NCBI RefSeq assembly: GCF_022014595.1
Contig: NZ_CP091740.1
Coordinates: forward strand, 1,786,200-1,850,199
Direction of reading: 5' to 3'
Source: Solitalea lacus
GTDB taxonomy: Bacteria > Bacteroidota > Bacteroidia > Sphingobacteriales > Sphingobacteriaceae
Length of the DNA stretch: 64,000 bases
Numbering within the stretch: position 1 is the stretch's first letter; every line of letters begins with the position of its first letter. Both the position numbers and the translations under genes were made by a program. The notes below the pieces were generated by a model. That model was not told where the DNA came from. It did no database searches and saw only the letters and a program-made list of their open reading frames with translations. This document shows positions 1-8,387 of the stretch, piece by piece.

Positions 1-1
1 C

Positions 2-136
2 AGCAACAGGGGGGCATTACGCATGTACAATAATAAACATTGGTTCAGTGATGTTGTAGTCGGCGCAGGTATCTGCATTTTAGCTACGGAAATGGCAACC
101 AACAAAAATATTAATTGTACCAAGTTATTACGATAA
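2..136 (+). CDS. PAP2-family phosphatase, C-terminal fragment (cut by window edge)
   Basis: Frame 2 is open from the window edge to a TAA at 134-136 and gives 44 residues. They contain the third phosphatase motif of the PAP2 (type 2 phosphatidic acid phosphatase) superfamily: an Arg, five residues, His, three residues, Asp (R-MYNNK-H-WFS-D), followed by a hydrophobic stretch typical of the last membrane helix. In this family the His is the nucleophile-side catalytic residue and the reaction is hydrolysis of a lipid phosphate or pyrophosphate at the membrane. The usual Ser before the Arg is Leu here. The tail after the motif is short and its last residues are polar, so the last helix may be shortened. 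The rest of the gene lies outside the window, so substrate and start cannot be judged. Confidence 0.7.
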   Translation, partial: SNRGALRMYNNKHWFSDVVVGAGICILATEMATNKNINCTKLLR

Positions 137-244
137 AACCGTTGGGCTTGGGTTGATCGTTAAGTTGTAAATATTGCAATACACCTTCGAACTTTTAATG
201 TCTTTTTAATGTGATTTTAGTGATTTAATTTTTGTTAAAAGTCA

Positions 245-275
245 TTGAATTTCAGGATGTTTAATGTTATATTTA
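245..275 (+). promoter_or_regulatory. Putative Bacteroidota-type promoter of the beta-helix lipoprotein gene
   Basis: A TTG at 245-247 and TATATTTA at 268-275 are separated by 20 bases. This resembles the Bacteroidota -33/-7 arrangement (TTTG, then TAnnTTTG). The -7 box has A instead of the final G, so the match is only fair. A start site near 282 would leave a leader of about 30 nt. Confidence 0.3.
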
Positions 276-312
276 TTTTACAGTATTCCTTTTCCAAATT
301 AAAATCACTTTT

Positions 313-1701
313 ATGAAAACTTCAACACTGATCGGTTTGACCTGGCTAACTATTGCCATAGGTTTAGAGTCCTGTAATAAAAATTCAGATACGATTCCAA
401 CTGTAATTAAAACAGAAACTCTTCCCAATTCAATTACTGCTGACAGAACTTTGGAGGAAGGAACCCAATACCTGATAGATGGTCAGTTGTATGTGAAGAA
501 CAATGCTGTTTTAACTATTCCTGCCGGTGTCACTGCATCCTTTGTTAAAAAAGATGATGCAGCTAGTAAAGGTGTATTGGTGATCACACAAGGTTCTAAA
601 TTAGTAGTAAATGGCACAGAAGATAAGCCGGTAGTATTTACATCTGCAGAAGTGAATAAAGCTCCTGGCGATTGGGGTGCTGTAATTATATTGGGGAAAG
701 CACCTTTGAATATTGGTACTGGGAATGTTGAAGGATTGGTGGTTTCAGATGATACAAGGTACGGAGGCAATATTACGGATGATAACTCCGGTTCCATAAA
801 ATATTTAAGACTTGAATATTGCGGCGGCATAAATCCAGATGCTGAAGAAGAATGGACTATAGATAAAGTAAGTGGCTTTAGTTTGCACAGCGTTGGCTCT
901 GGAACCACGATCGATAATGTAATGGTAGCTCACTCAAAGGATGATGGATTTCAATTTGTTGGTGGTACGGTAAATGTTTCTCACCTGATTGCCTATAATA
1001 ACGGCGATGATGATTTTGATTTTGATTATGGATATACAGGCAAGATGCAATTTCTGATTTCTTACCAAACAGAACTCACTTCCAATCATGCCTTGAGATC
1101 AAATGCCTTGGAGAGTTATAATGATGCAGTACCTACACTAAATGCCCCGCTGACACGCCCGGTTATTTCTAATATGACCATTATTGGGCCGCAGGGGACG
1201 GAAATCACTAAAACAAATCTTAACCAGGGGGTTTATATACGTAAAGGAACCAGATTTGTTCTTCAAAATTCTATAATAGCTGAGTATCCGCAGGGTGGTT
1301 TAATGACTTGCCCAAGAACACGACCTGTTTTATTGCAAAATACAGGCTCTGAATTCAAGTATAACCTAGTACATAGTGACAATGTAGACAGGACTTTTAG
1401 CTACGACACAGGATCAGATCCTGCGGGATTTAATGGTATTGTTTCTGATCCTATGACGAGAGATTTTGCCTTAAATAGCACGAATCAAAATACGTTAATC
1501 CAAGCATCAGCTGATTTGAAATTAGCCAATATGTACAGTGCAAGTGGCCCTAATCTTACACCATTGGCCAACTCAGCGGCTTTAACAGGAGCTAATTTTG
1601 ATGGTCCTAATTTTGCCAGCTTCTTTATAGTGGTGCCTTACAGAGGTGCTGTGGGTAGTAATAACTGGGCATCATCCAGTAATTGGGCTATGTGGAAGTA
1701 A
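313..1701 (+). CDS. Surface lipoprotein with right-handed beta-helix-like repeats
   Basis: The 462-residue product starts with a lipoprotein signal peptide ending at Cys21 (LESC lipobox), so it should be lipid-anchored in the cell envelope. The body is rich in short strand-like units with Gly, Asn and Asp turns (for example around residues 75-110, 185-235 and 275-345), as expected of a right-handed parallel beta-helix; related Bacteroidota proteins are long, poorly characterised and often wrongly named transporter proteins. The C-terminus ends in a Trp/Ser/Asn-rich segment. No catalytic motif is recognisable. It stands alone, has a possible promoter just upstream and a strong terminator just downstream. 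Envelope location is well supported; ligand binding or polysaccharide interaction is only a guess from the fold. Confidence 0.75.
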   Translation: MKTSTLIGLTWLTIAIGLESCNKNSDTIPTVIKTETLPNSITADRTLEEGTQYLIDGQLYVKNNAVLTIPAGVTASFVKKDDAASKGVLVITQGSKLVVNGTEDKPVVFTSAEVNKAPGDWGAVIILGKAPLNIGTGNVEGLVVSDDTRYGGNITDDNSGSIKYLRLEYCGGINPDAEEEWTIDKVSGFSLHSVGSGTTIDNVMVAHSKDDGFQFVGGTVNVSHLIAYNNGDDDFDFDYGYTGKMQFLISYQTELTSNHALRSNALESYNDAVPTLNAPLTRPVISNMTIIGPQGTEITKTNLNQGVYIRKGTRFVLQNSIIAEYPQGGLMTCPRTRPVLLQNTGSEFKYNLVHSDNVDRTFSYDTGSDPAGFNGIVSDPMTRDFALNSTNQNTLIQASADLKLANMYSASGPNLTPLANSAALTGANFDGPNFASFFIVVPYRGAVGSNNWASSSNWAMWK

Positions 1702-1759
1702 GAGGTTAGTCTCGTTACTAGTACCATAAATAAAGCAGATAAAGGATACTTTATTCATT

Positions 1760-1791
1760 AAAAATCCCGCCTTTTCAGAGACGGGATTTTT
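1760..1791. terminator. Bidirectional intrinsic terminator
   Basis: Perfect 9-bp arms AAAATCCCG (1761-1769) and CGGGATTTT (1782-1790), with T-rich and A-rich flanks. It lies between two convergent lipoprotein genes and can serve both. Confidence 0.8.
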
Positions 1792-1855
1792 GGTAAAATT
1801 TTTCACTGTTCAAACCAAGGTTCCAGACCTTTCTCAGCTTGAATATTTATCAATT

Positions 1856-3088
1856 TTACCTTTTGGTAAATATTCCATTAATATTGATCCATTCATGAGG
1901 TTCAAATTTATCTTCTGAGGTAATGTCTACATCACCATCGCCATCGATATCATGAGGACGTAACCAAAGAATCCAATTTGATACGTTATCATTGCGGTAA
2001 CTTCCCATATTTGTGATGGTCACATCTGTAAAGCTATTCCCTCCATTATTCTTTAATAATTGCACATAATATCCTTGATAAAAAGAAAGACTCGTTCCGT
2101 CACCTGTTTTAGTGAGTAAAATATCAACTTTACTGTCGTTGTTAAAATCAAGAAAATTAACATTATAGGTTGCTCCATAATCTTTTACAACCGGTAACAA
2201 TGTGCTATTGGTTAAAGTGTATTTACCTGTAGAACTTCCCCATAATATGGTTGGTTTAGCTGATGTTTGAGGATTTTGAGCTATTTGCTTATCATTGTCA
2301 TGCCCCCCAAGCACCAAATCAAGATAGCCATCTTGGTTTAAATCATAAATTCCTGAAGAAAAGTAAGTCAAAGTAATATCAGAAGAGAATACTTTGGCGT
2401 CATAAGTGAAGTTTCCAGAACCGTCATTCTTCATGAAAATACCCTTTACATTTACCATGTTAGCGGTATAGAATAAATCTATATCACCGTCGTTATCAAT
2501 ATCACCGGCACAACCTGAATGTGTATATGGTAGGCGCGGAGTTGATGGGAGAGGGACCTCTTTGGTGGTAAATTTCCCGTTAAAGTTCATTAGTACTTTT
2601 TGCTTTTCTCCCGGGAAGGGTTCTTTGTCATAGCCATGAGCAATGATAGCAACATCCATCCATCCGTTTTTATCAAAATCGGCTAAAATAGCCTGACGGG
2701 CATGCACAAATCCAGGAACACTTCCATTAAAAACAGATTGATCCTTTTGATAAACTCCACCATTGTTTTTATAATAATGTGCATCAATTGGAACATTTTG
2801 ATCAGTCATAAAGGAGGCCGCAATTAAATCCAGGTCTCCATCCTTATCAAAATCATAAAATGCACGAGCTGAAAACTCTTGTGTAAAATAACCACCATGA
2901 ACCGATTGAAATATGGTTGATAGGTTAGTATAGAAGAAGTTTGATGGTTGTGCATACACATGGTATGAAGTAGTGAGGTTGATGCTCGAATTAGCCGATA
3001 TGTTCGAGGTTTCTTCGGCATCATCGGCCTCTTTTTTACAGGCTACCAGACTCAAGAAAATGCATGTTACTTGTAAAAGTTTTCTCAT
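1856..3088 (-). CDS. FG-GAP/VCBS repeat lipoprotein
   Basis: The 410-residue product has a lipoprotein signal ending at Cys17 (LVAC lipobox) followed by an acidic linker. At least six repeats carry an Asp-rich calcium-loop motif of the D-x-D-x-D-G-x-x-D type (for example DFDKDGDLD, DIDNDGDID, DLNQDGYLD, DIDGDGDVD), spaced about 50-60 residues apart. This is the FG-GAP/VCBS pattern of a beta-propeller with Ca2+ bound in each blade. Proteins of this kind are exported and usually bind carbohydrate or other surface partners; no enzyme motif is visible. The gene is monocistronic and convergent with the preceding lipoprotein gene. The propeller assignment is strong; the biological ligand is unknown. 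Confidence 0.8.
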   Translation of the reverse strand: MRKLLQVTCIFLSLVACKKEADDAEETSNISANSSINLTTSYHVYAQPSNFFYTNLSTIFQSVHGGYFTQEFSARAFYDFDKDGDLDLIAASFMTDQNVPIDAHYYKNNGGVYQKDQSVFNGSVPGFVHARQAILADFDKNGWMDVAIIAHGYDKEPFPGEKQKVLMNFNGKFTTKEVPLPSTPRLPYTHSGCAGDIDNDGDIDLFYTANMVNVKGIFMKNDGSGNFTYDAKVFSSDITLTYFSSGIYDLNQDGYLDLVLGGHDNDKQIAQNPQTSAKPTILWGSSTGKYTLTNSTLLPVVKDYGATYNVNFLDFNNDSKVDILLTKTGDGTSLSFYQGYYVQLLKNNGGNSFTDVTITNMGSYRNDNVSNWILWLRPHDIDGDGDVDITSEDKFEPHEWININGIFTKR

Positions 3089-3220
3089 ATTAAAATATTT
3101 GTTTTGCGCAAAAGTATTAAAAATGAATAGACTGTAATGTCTATTTATTTCAAAATTAGGCCCAAAAAACTTTTGAAATAAATAGTTGGGTTGGGAGTTC
3201 GATGTCTTTTGATTTAAATC

Positions 3221-3256
3221 AAAAAAGCCCTGAGGTGTATCTCAAGGCCTTTTTGA
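3221..3256 (-). terminator. Intrinsic terminator after the DUF4468 gene
   Basis: An imperfect hairpin with arms AAAAAGCCCTGAG and CTCAAGGCCTTTTT has a run of T on the minus strand after the GC-rich stem. It sits directly downstream of the minus-strand DUF4468 gene. Confidence 0.65.
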
Positions 3257-3277
3257 ATGTCTTATGTGTAATTGCTT

Positions 3278-4399
3278 TTAATTTTTGGCAGTTAAGTTTA
3301 ACTCGGCCTTTTTATTTTCTAGTGTTTTTACTTCTTCTTTTAGTTTATCTATTTCTTTTTGAATCTTAAGTTCTGCTTCCAGTTTTTTAATGTTCTCCTG
3401 CATTTTTTTCAGGTCTTCCATTGTCTTTGGTGAATCATTAGCTGGTACGCTTTCGGATTTTAGCTGCGCCTTTTTAGCTTCTAACTCTTTTATTTCAGCA
3501 TTTAATTCATCAATGTCCTTCTGAAGCTTAAGTTCTAATTCTAGTTTTTTAACATTGTCCTGCATTTTCTTCAGGTCATCCATTGTTTTCGTTGCAACTT
3601 CAGGTTTCTCGGTAGCTGCAGGTTTTGGTTCCTGCTTGACAGTAGTAACTGGCTGAACAGTCAAGGAGTTATCTGCAGATAATGTTTCAGCTGCTGCTTT
3701 AGGTTGATTGATTGCGGTGTTAGCATTAATCGTTGCTGTTACGGTTTTTTGTGCGGGCTGACTGGAAGGCAATGAGCTTTCTTTAGCAACAGTTTTATTT
3801 AATTCCGAATTTAACTGAGCTGCTCTAATTTCAATGCTGGAGATCTCAGCCGGGCTTATATATTTTTTTAAACTTTCAATAACCTCTCTCACTGACTTCT
3901 CTAAAGCAACGGCATGCATTTTATACATAGGTTTATATTCGCCATTTTCTTTAAATGCAATATCTTTTAAAACCAGGTCTTCAATTGGTGTAACCCAACT
4001 AGCTGTATAGGCATTGTTACCTGCTGCATTTTCAGATGAGTAAAAATCAGTCATTTCGAAATTGCATCGGCCGTTTCCGAATTTTAAAATCATAGTCCAA
4101 GTTAACTTATTGTAAAATTCAGAGGCATTTAGTTTGGTTTTGTAGCCAGCAAATGCTTTTGCAACAATAATGCCCTCTTTTAAATCGTCTCTATGCAGTA
4201 CTTTGTTTTCAGCTAGGAAATTTACCTGAATCCATTCTTTTAATCGGTAATGCAATTCCACTTTAGTGGTGCTTGAATCCACTTTTATATCTCCTTTATA
4301 AGCTACTTTATTTGTGCTGTCACTCATAGGGAAAACTAAGCTTTGTGCAGATGTTGCAAGTGGAAATGCAAATAATAGTATTAGTAAAAATCTTTTCAT
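3278..4399 (-). CDS. Secreted DUF4468 protein with duplicated C-terminal coiled coil
   Basis: The frame is open 10 codons further upstream, but the ATG at 4397-4399 is chosen because it directly gives a signal peptide (MKRFLLILLF...ATSAQS). Residues about 20-190 match the DUF4468 family (TBP-like fold, Bacteroidota, function unknown), including the opening strand LVFPMSDSTNKVAY. A Thr/Ala/Pro/Gln-rich linker follows, and then two Lys/Glu/Leu heptad segments of about 50 residues each that are copies of one another (TMDDLKKMQDNVKKLELEL and TMEDLKKMQENIKKLEAEL). The second copy ends the protein. The most likely place is the periplasm, with the coiled coil giving oligomers or a contact to a partner. 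A smaller relative without the coil lies at 23723-24301. Confidence 0.75.
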   Translation of the reverse strand: MKRFLLILLFAFPLATSAQSLVFPMSDSTNKVAYKGDIKVDSSTTKVELHYRLKEWIQVNFLAENKVLHRDDLKEGIIVAKAFAGYKTKLNASEFYNKLTWTMILKFGNGRCNFEMTDFYSSENAAGNNAYTASWVTPIEDLVLKDIAFKENGEYKPMYKMHAVALEKSVREVIESLKKYISPAEISSIEIRAAQLNSELNKTVAKESSLPSSQPAQKTVTATINANTAINQPKAAAETLSADNSLTVQPVTTVKQEPKPAATEKPEVATKTMDDLKKMQDNVKKLELELKLQKDIDELNAEIKELEAKKAQLKSESVPANDSPKTMEDLKKMQENIKKLEAELKIQKEIDKLKEEVKTLENKKAELNLTAKN

Positions 4400-4761
4400 A
4401 AAATTTACATTCAATACATTTTGTAACAATTTGGTTTAATTTAATGCAAGTAATGGTGCAGTTTGGTTAAGATGTAATACCTTAATTTGTGACTAAAGGT
4501 TTCAATTTTGTAAATAATTTTAATTAAATAGAAAATTTGGTTTGTTTTAATTAATGGGTTTCAAGTAGATACCAAATCAATTTTTTTATTATCTTAAATT
4601 CAATTAGAAAGCTCGATAATTAAAGGGTTATTAAACGTGAGATTTAAGTATTACTGGCTCAACTTTTGAGGTTATAATTTGAGTCAGTTTATGAAACTTA
4701 TGTTACAATATTTACGTACAAAAGAAATAGATTTACCAACAAGACCATAACCGTAATTTTA
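4400..4761. other. Intergenic region between divergent DUF4468 and porP-like genes
   Basis: About 360 bases, very AT-rich, no credible reading frame and no RNA gene recognised. It must hold the promoters of both divergent genes, but no sequence matching the full -33/-7 consensus was found; TTTG at 4678-4681 followed by ATATTTAC about 27 bases later is the nearest on the plus strand. Confidence 0.4.
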
Positions 4762-5688
4762 ATGAAAAAAATTTTACTCACTATAGTTATAGCCATTTTT
4801 GTGGTTTGCGTGCATGCCCAACAGCGCCCGCAGTACACATTATACATGCAAAATAACTATATCCTAAATCCTGCCATTGCTGGTATTGAGGATTATTATG
4901 ATCTAAAGCTTAGCTATCGTTCTCAATGGGTAGGGTTAGAGGCAGCTCCTAAAACAGGGTATCTATCTTATCAAATGCCTATTGGAGATGTGGATGAGCG
5001 TCATCATGGATTAGGGGGCTATGTTGTTTCCGATAAAACAGGGCCAACGAGCCGATTGTCATTTGATGGCTCATATGCTTATCACCTTCCAATTACCAGG
5101 AAATTAAAAGTATCATTCGGTGTAGCAGCCGGTTTTACGCAATACACTACTGATGCAAACAGATTAACTCCTGCAGACCCAGGATTTGATGCATCTATTG
5201 TTAGTGGTACTCAATTCTTACCTGATATTTCTGCTGGTATCTGGTTGTATTCGGACAGATATTACGTAGGTGCTTCTGGTCTTCAATTGGTTCCAGCAAC
5301 ATTAAGTAACTCTACGGCTTCTGCTGCAAAATTGAATAAGTATCGTGCTCACTATTTCTTTACAGGAGGATATCGTTTCCCTCTTGGAGAGGATTTTTTG
5401 GCTACACCATCCATCATGGTTAAATGGATTGATCCTGCTCCAGCATCAATGGATTTTAACTTTAAACTGATGTTCCAGGAAACAGTTTGGGCCGGCGTGT
5501 CTTATCGTAAAGCCGACAGTTTTTCAGCGCTAATTGGCGTAAACATCAGTTCATTGATTAACGTTGCTTACTCATATGATTATGGGGTAAATGAATTGGG
5601 TGATTTTAACAGTGGTAGCCACGAAGTAATATTAGGACTGCAGCTTAACAACTCAGGAAAGCTGAAATGTCCGCGTAATGTTTGGTAG
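4762..5688 (+). CDS. PorP/SprF family type IX secretion membrane protein
   Basis: The 308-residue product has a signal peptide (MKKILLTIVIAIFVVCVHAQ) and then the family signature at the mature N-terminus: QRPQYTLYMQNNYILNPAIAG, followed by a beta-strand-rich barrel with alternating hydrophobic residues and aromatic girdles, and a final strand EVILGLQL. PorP/SprF proteins sit in the outer membrane and help type IX secretion system substrates reach the cell surface; members next to a large substrate with a type B sorting domain are thought to be specific to that substrate. That is exactly the arrangement here, as the next gene encodes such a substrate. A terminator lies between the two, so they may be transcribed separately. 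Length and motif agree with the family. Confidence 0.9.
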   Translation: MKKILLTIVIAIFVVCVHAQQRPQYTLYMQNNYILNPAIAGIEDYYDLKLSYRSQWVGLEAAPKTGYLSYQMPIGDVDERHHGLGGYVVSDKTGPTSRLSFDGSYAYHLPITRKLKVSFGVAAGFTQYTTDANRLTPADPGFDASIVSGTQFLPDISAGIWLYSDRYYVGASGLQLVPATLSNSTASAAKLNKYRAHYFFTGGYRFPLGEDFLATPSIMVKWIDPAPASMDFNFKLMFQETVWAGVSYRKADSFSALIGVNISSLINVAYSYDYGVNELGDFNSGSHEVILGLQLNNSGKLKCPRNVW

Positions 5689-5708
5689 TCTTAAAAGAAA
5701 TAAAATAT

Positions 5709-5751
5709 AATATTATAAAAGCAACCTCCTCAAGGCTGCTTTTATAATATT
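5709..5751 (+). terminator. Intrinsic terminator after the PorP/SprF gene
   Basis: Long hairpin with 18-nt arms (5709-5726 and 5734-5751) and one mismatch. The arms are AT-rich at the base with a GCAACC/GGCTGC top; it lies 20 bases behind the stop codon. Confidence 0.7.
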
Positions 5752-5916
5752 AACGATGTTGTTGCAATATCTATCTGTTTAGACTTAGAGAAAGCTTTAA
5801 ATAGTGACTTTTTTTTACTAAATTAAAGACACATTTATTAAGAAAGATCTGCCCTGATTACTGCAGAATCAATGCTATCTACTTAATAAAATTAATGCTC
5901 TCTAATCTAAATTTAC

Positions 5917-8328
5917 ATGCGCAGCTCTTCTCCACAAAAAAGGCTGGTGTTGTTATTATGCGCAGTTATTTCCTGTGTTATTTGCCCAGTAATAACATTC
6001 GCCCAGAACTCAAACAAGGGAACAGACTTTTGGGTAGGGTTTATGAGTCATATAGAAGGTGTTAATGGCCCTAGGGGGGCAGTGATGTCGCTTTATATAA
6101 CTTCAGATGTTTCAACATCAGGCACTATCTCTATACCAGGTATAGGTTTTTCCCAGAGTTTTTCAGTTACGGCTAATTCAGTAACTACCGTCAGTATTCC
6201 TACGTCAGCTTATATTGGTAATCAACAATCCATTTTAAATCTGGGTATCCATGTGGTTTCAAGTCAACCAGTTGTGGTATATGCCCATATCTATGCTTTT
6301 GTTATCTCCGGATCTACATTGGTTTTGCCAACAAATACCCTTGGGCGAAAGTATATTGTTTCGAGTTATTTGCCCAATCAATATGAAGGAGGATCCTTTT
6401 CTCAGTTTCTTGTAATTGCAACAGAAAACAATACAACTGTTAGAATTACCCCAAGTGCAGCAACCTCAAATGGAAATGCATCCGGTGTTCCATTTGATAT
6501 TGTAATGAATCAAGGGGATATATATGAGGTGCAGTCAAAAGGAGATTTGTCAGGATCTCTGGTGGAATCTATTGATAACGGAAATGGGAATGATACAGAT
6601 AATTGCAAACGAATAGCTGTGTTTGGAGGGACTACATGGTCGCCATTAGGTTGTATTCAGGCGGATACTGGTGATAATCTTTTTCAGCAGATGTATCCTC
6701 TCAACTCCTGGGGGAAAGAGTTTGTTACTATGCCATTTAAAACGCGTGCAGGAGATTTTTTCAGAGTTTATGCATCTGAAAGTGGCACCACCGTAAATAT
6801 TGACGGAACCAATGTGGTTATTAATTCAGGAGACTTTTACGAAACATCAATTATTAGTAAGCCCTTACATATTATTGGCAATAAACCAATTTCTGTGGTT
6901 CAGTATAGCATTACCCAGGTATGTGATGGCAATTTGGGAGATCCTGAAATGATCATTCTAAACCCTGTTGAACAAAACCTGAAGCGAATTACGATGAACT
7001 CCACAAGCAATTATCAGATTTCTCGTAATTACGTAAACGTGCTTATTAAATCTATTGCTAAAGATAGTTTTAAAATTAACGGACAAACTCCACGAAGTAG
7101 CTTTGCTCCCATAACAGGTACCAATTTTTCGTTCTTACAAGAAGAGATTTCTACGGGCAGTTTTACTCTAACTGCTGATTCTGGTTTTAATGCCATTGTT
7201 TATGGGTTTGGTGATATTGAGTCATACGGCTATTCTGCAGGATCAAATCTTGAGGATCTTGATAAAAAGATTATTGTACGCCAGAACAATATTCCTGTTA
7301 CTGGGGCTTGTATTAATGAACCTTTAAGTTTCGAGGTGTCGTTACCCTATAAACCAATACGACTAGTTTGGAACTTAGGTAATGGTGTGATTGTGGCTGA
7401 TGATAATCCGACAACTTTATCAACTCAGCAACCGTTTATTTATTTGTTTAATGGTGGTTCAGGTGGGAATATTACGAGTTATAGTCAACCTGGTCAGTAT
7501 GCAGTGAGGGTTACCAGCACACAGGAAGGCATTCAAGGATGTCAAGCCATTGACGAAATGGTTTATGATCTTACGATAGAATCAATACCCGACATTACTG
7601 CTCAGACCAATACCGAAACGTGTGAGCGTGATGGGGTTATTAATTTGATGAGATTACTTTCTACAAGGCCAGGTCCCAATCATACTTTTTCAGGGACAGG
7701 GGTAAAGGATTCCTTGTTTTTTCCTATACAAGCCGGACCTGGTTCGCATGTAATTCAACTTCAATATTCAAGTGCAGGTGGTATTTGTAGTAAAACATTG
7801 TCTTTTAATATTAATGTTAAACAATCTCCAATTGCTAATGCCGGAGAGGATATTTCTATTGATTTGGGGCAAAGTGCACAGTTAATGGGCAGTGTAAGTA
7901 TTGACGTAACCAGTTATATATGGTCACCTTCTGCTAGCTTGAGTAATCCGCAGAGCTTAAATCCTATTGCCACACCGATTGAAAATACGAGTTACATTCT
8001 TTCAGGAGTTGCTTCGAATGGCTGCACTTGCAGCGATACAGTAATAGTTCGTGTTTTTTCAGATCTTAAAATTCCGAATGTGTTTTCGCCTAATAATGAC
8101 AATGTTAATGATACCTGGAAAATTGACGGTATTTTAAACTATCCTAATGCTACGGTTCAGGTTTATAATAGATTTGGGGATGAGGTTTTCTACTCATTGG
8201 GATATGGAATTCCGTGGGATGGAAGAACTAAAGGGCAGTCCTTACCGGCTGCAACTTATTATTATGTTATACGACCAAATAATCCAAGAATACAGCCAAT
8301 TGCAGGTTCCGTTACAATACTGTACTGA
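5917..8328 (+). CDS. IgGFc-binding-domain protein with gliding-motility type C-terminal (T9SS type B) domain
   Basis: The 803-residue product has a signal peptide cleaved near residue 29 (VITFAQ). Residues about 33-430 begin NKGTDFWVGFM and match the bacterial IgGFc-binding N-terminal-type domain found in large Bacteroidota surface proteins. Residues about 460-710 contain Ig/PKD-like beta modules, with a PxANAGEDISIDLGQ start typical of such repeats. The last ~85 residues (IPNVFSPNNDNVNDTW..., VYNRFGDEVF, WDGRTKG, YYYVI) are the gliding-motility-associated C-terminal domain, the type B sorting signal of the type IX secretion system. The protein should therefore be exported through the outer membrane and displayed or released. 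The upstream PorP/SprF-type gene is its likely partner. The actual ligand is not known; Ig binding is only the historical family name. Confidence 0.88.
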   Translation: MRSSSPQKRLVLLLCAVISCVICPVITFAQNSNKGTDFWVGFMSHIEGVNGPRGAVMSLYITSDVSTSGTISIPGIGFSQSFSVTANSVTTVSIPTSAYIGNQQSILNLGIHVVSSQPVVVYAHIYAFVISGSTLVLPTNTLGRKYIVSSYLPNQYEGGSFSQFLVIATENNTTVRITPSAATSNGNASGVPFDIVMNQGDIYEVQSKGDLSGSLVESIDNGNGNDTDNCKRIAVFGGTTWSPLGCIQADTGDNLFQQMYPLNSWGKEFVTMPFKTRAGDFFRVYASESGTTVNIDGTNVVINSGDFYETSIISKPLHIIGNKPISVVQYSITQVCDGNLGDPEMIILNPVEQNLKRITMNSTSNYQISRNYVNVLIKSIAKDSFKINGQTPRSSFAPITGTNFSFLQEEISTGSFTLTADSGFNAIVYGFGDIESYGYSAGSNLEDLDKKIIVRQNNIPVTGACINEPLSFEVSLPYKPIRLVWNLGNGVIVADDNPTTLSTQQPFIYLFNGGSGGNITSYSQPGQYAVRVTSTQEGIQGCQAIDEMVYDLTIESIPDITAQTNTETCERDGVINLMRLLSTRPGPNHTFSGTGVKDSLFFPIQAGPGSHVIQLQYSSAGGICSKTLSFNINVKQSPIANAGEDISIDLGQSAQLMGSVSIDVTSYIWSPSASLSNPQSLNPIATPIENTSYILSGVASNGCTCSDTVIVRVFSDLKIPNVFSPNNDNVNDTWKIDGILNYPNATVQVYNRFGDEVFYSLGYGIPWDGRTKGQSLPAATYYYVIRPNNPRIQPIAGSVTILY

Positions 8329-8348
8329 CTTTAGTTAACGAAAATAGA

Positions 8349-8387
8349 AAATCAACGAGGCTGCCTTTCAGACAGCCTCGTTGATTT
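8349..8387. terminator. Bidirectional intrinsic terminator
   Basis: Perfect 15-bp arms (8349-8363 and 8373-8387) around CAACGAGGCTG, with a 9-nt loop. It lies between the convergent IgGFc-type gene and acyl-CoA ligase gene and overlaps the ligase stop codon by two bases. Confidence 0.85.

Noticed and set aside
483-908. Minus-strand open frame of 141 codons
   Set aside because: Lies fully inside the beta-helix lipoprotein gene on the other strand, low-complexity Pro/Ser/Thr composition, no start context or homology.
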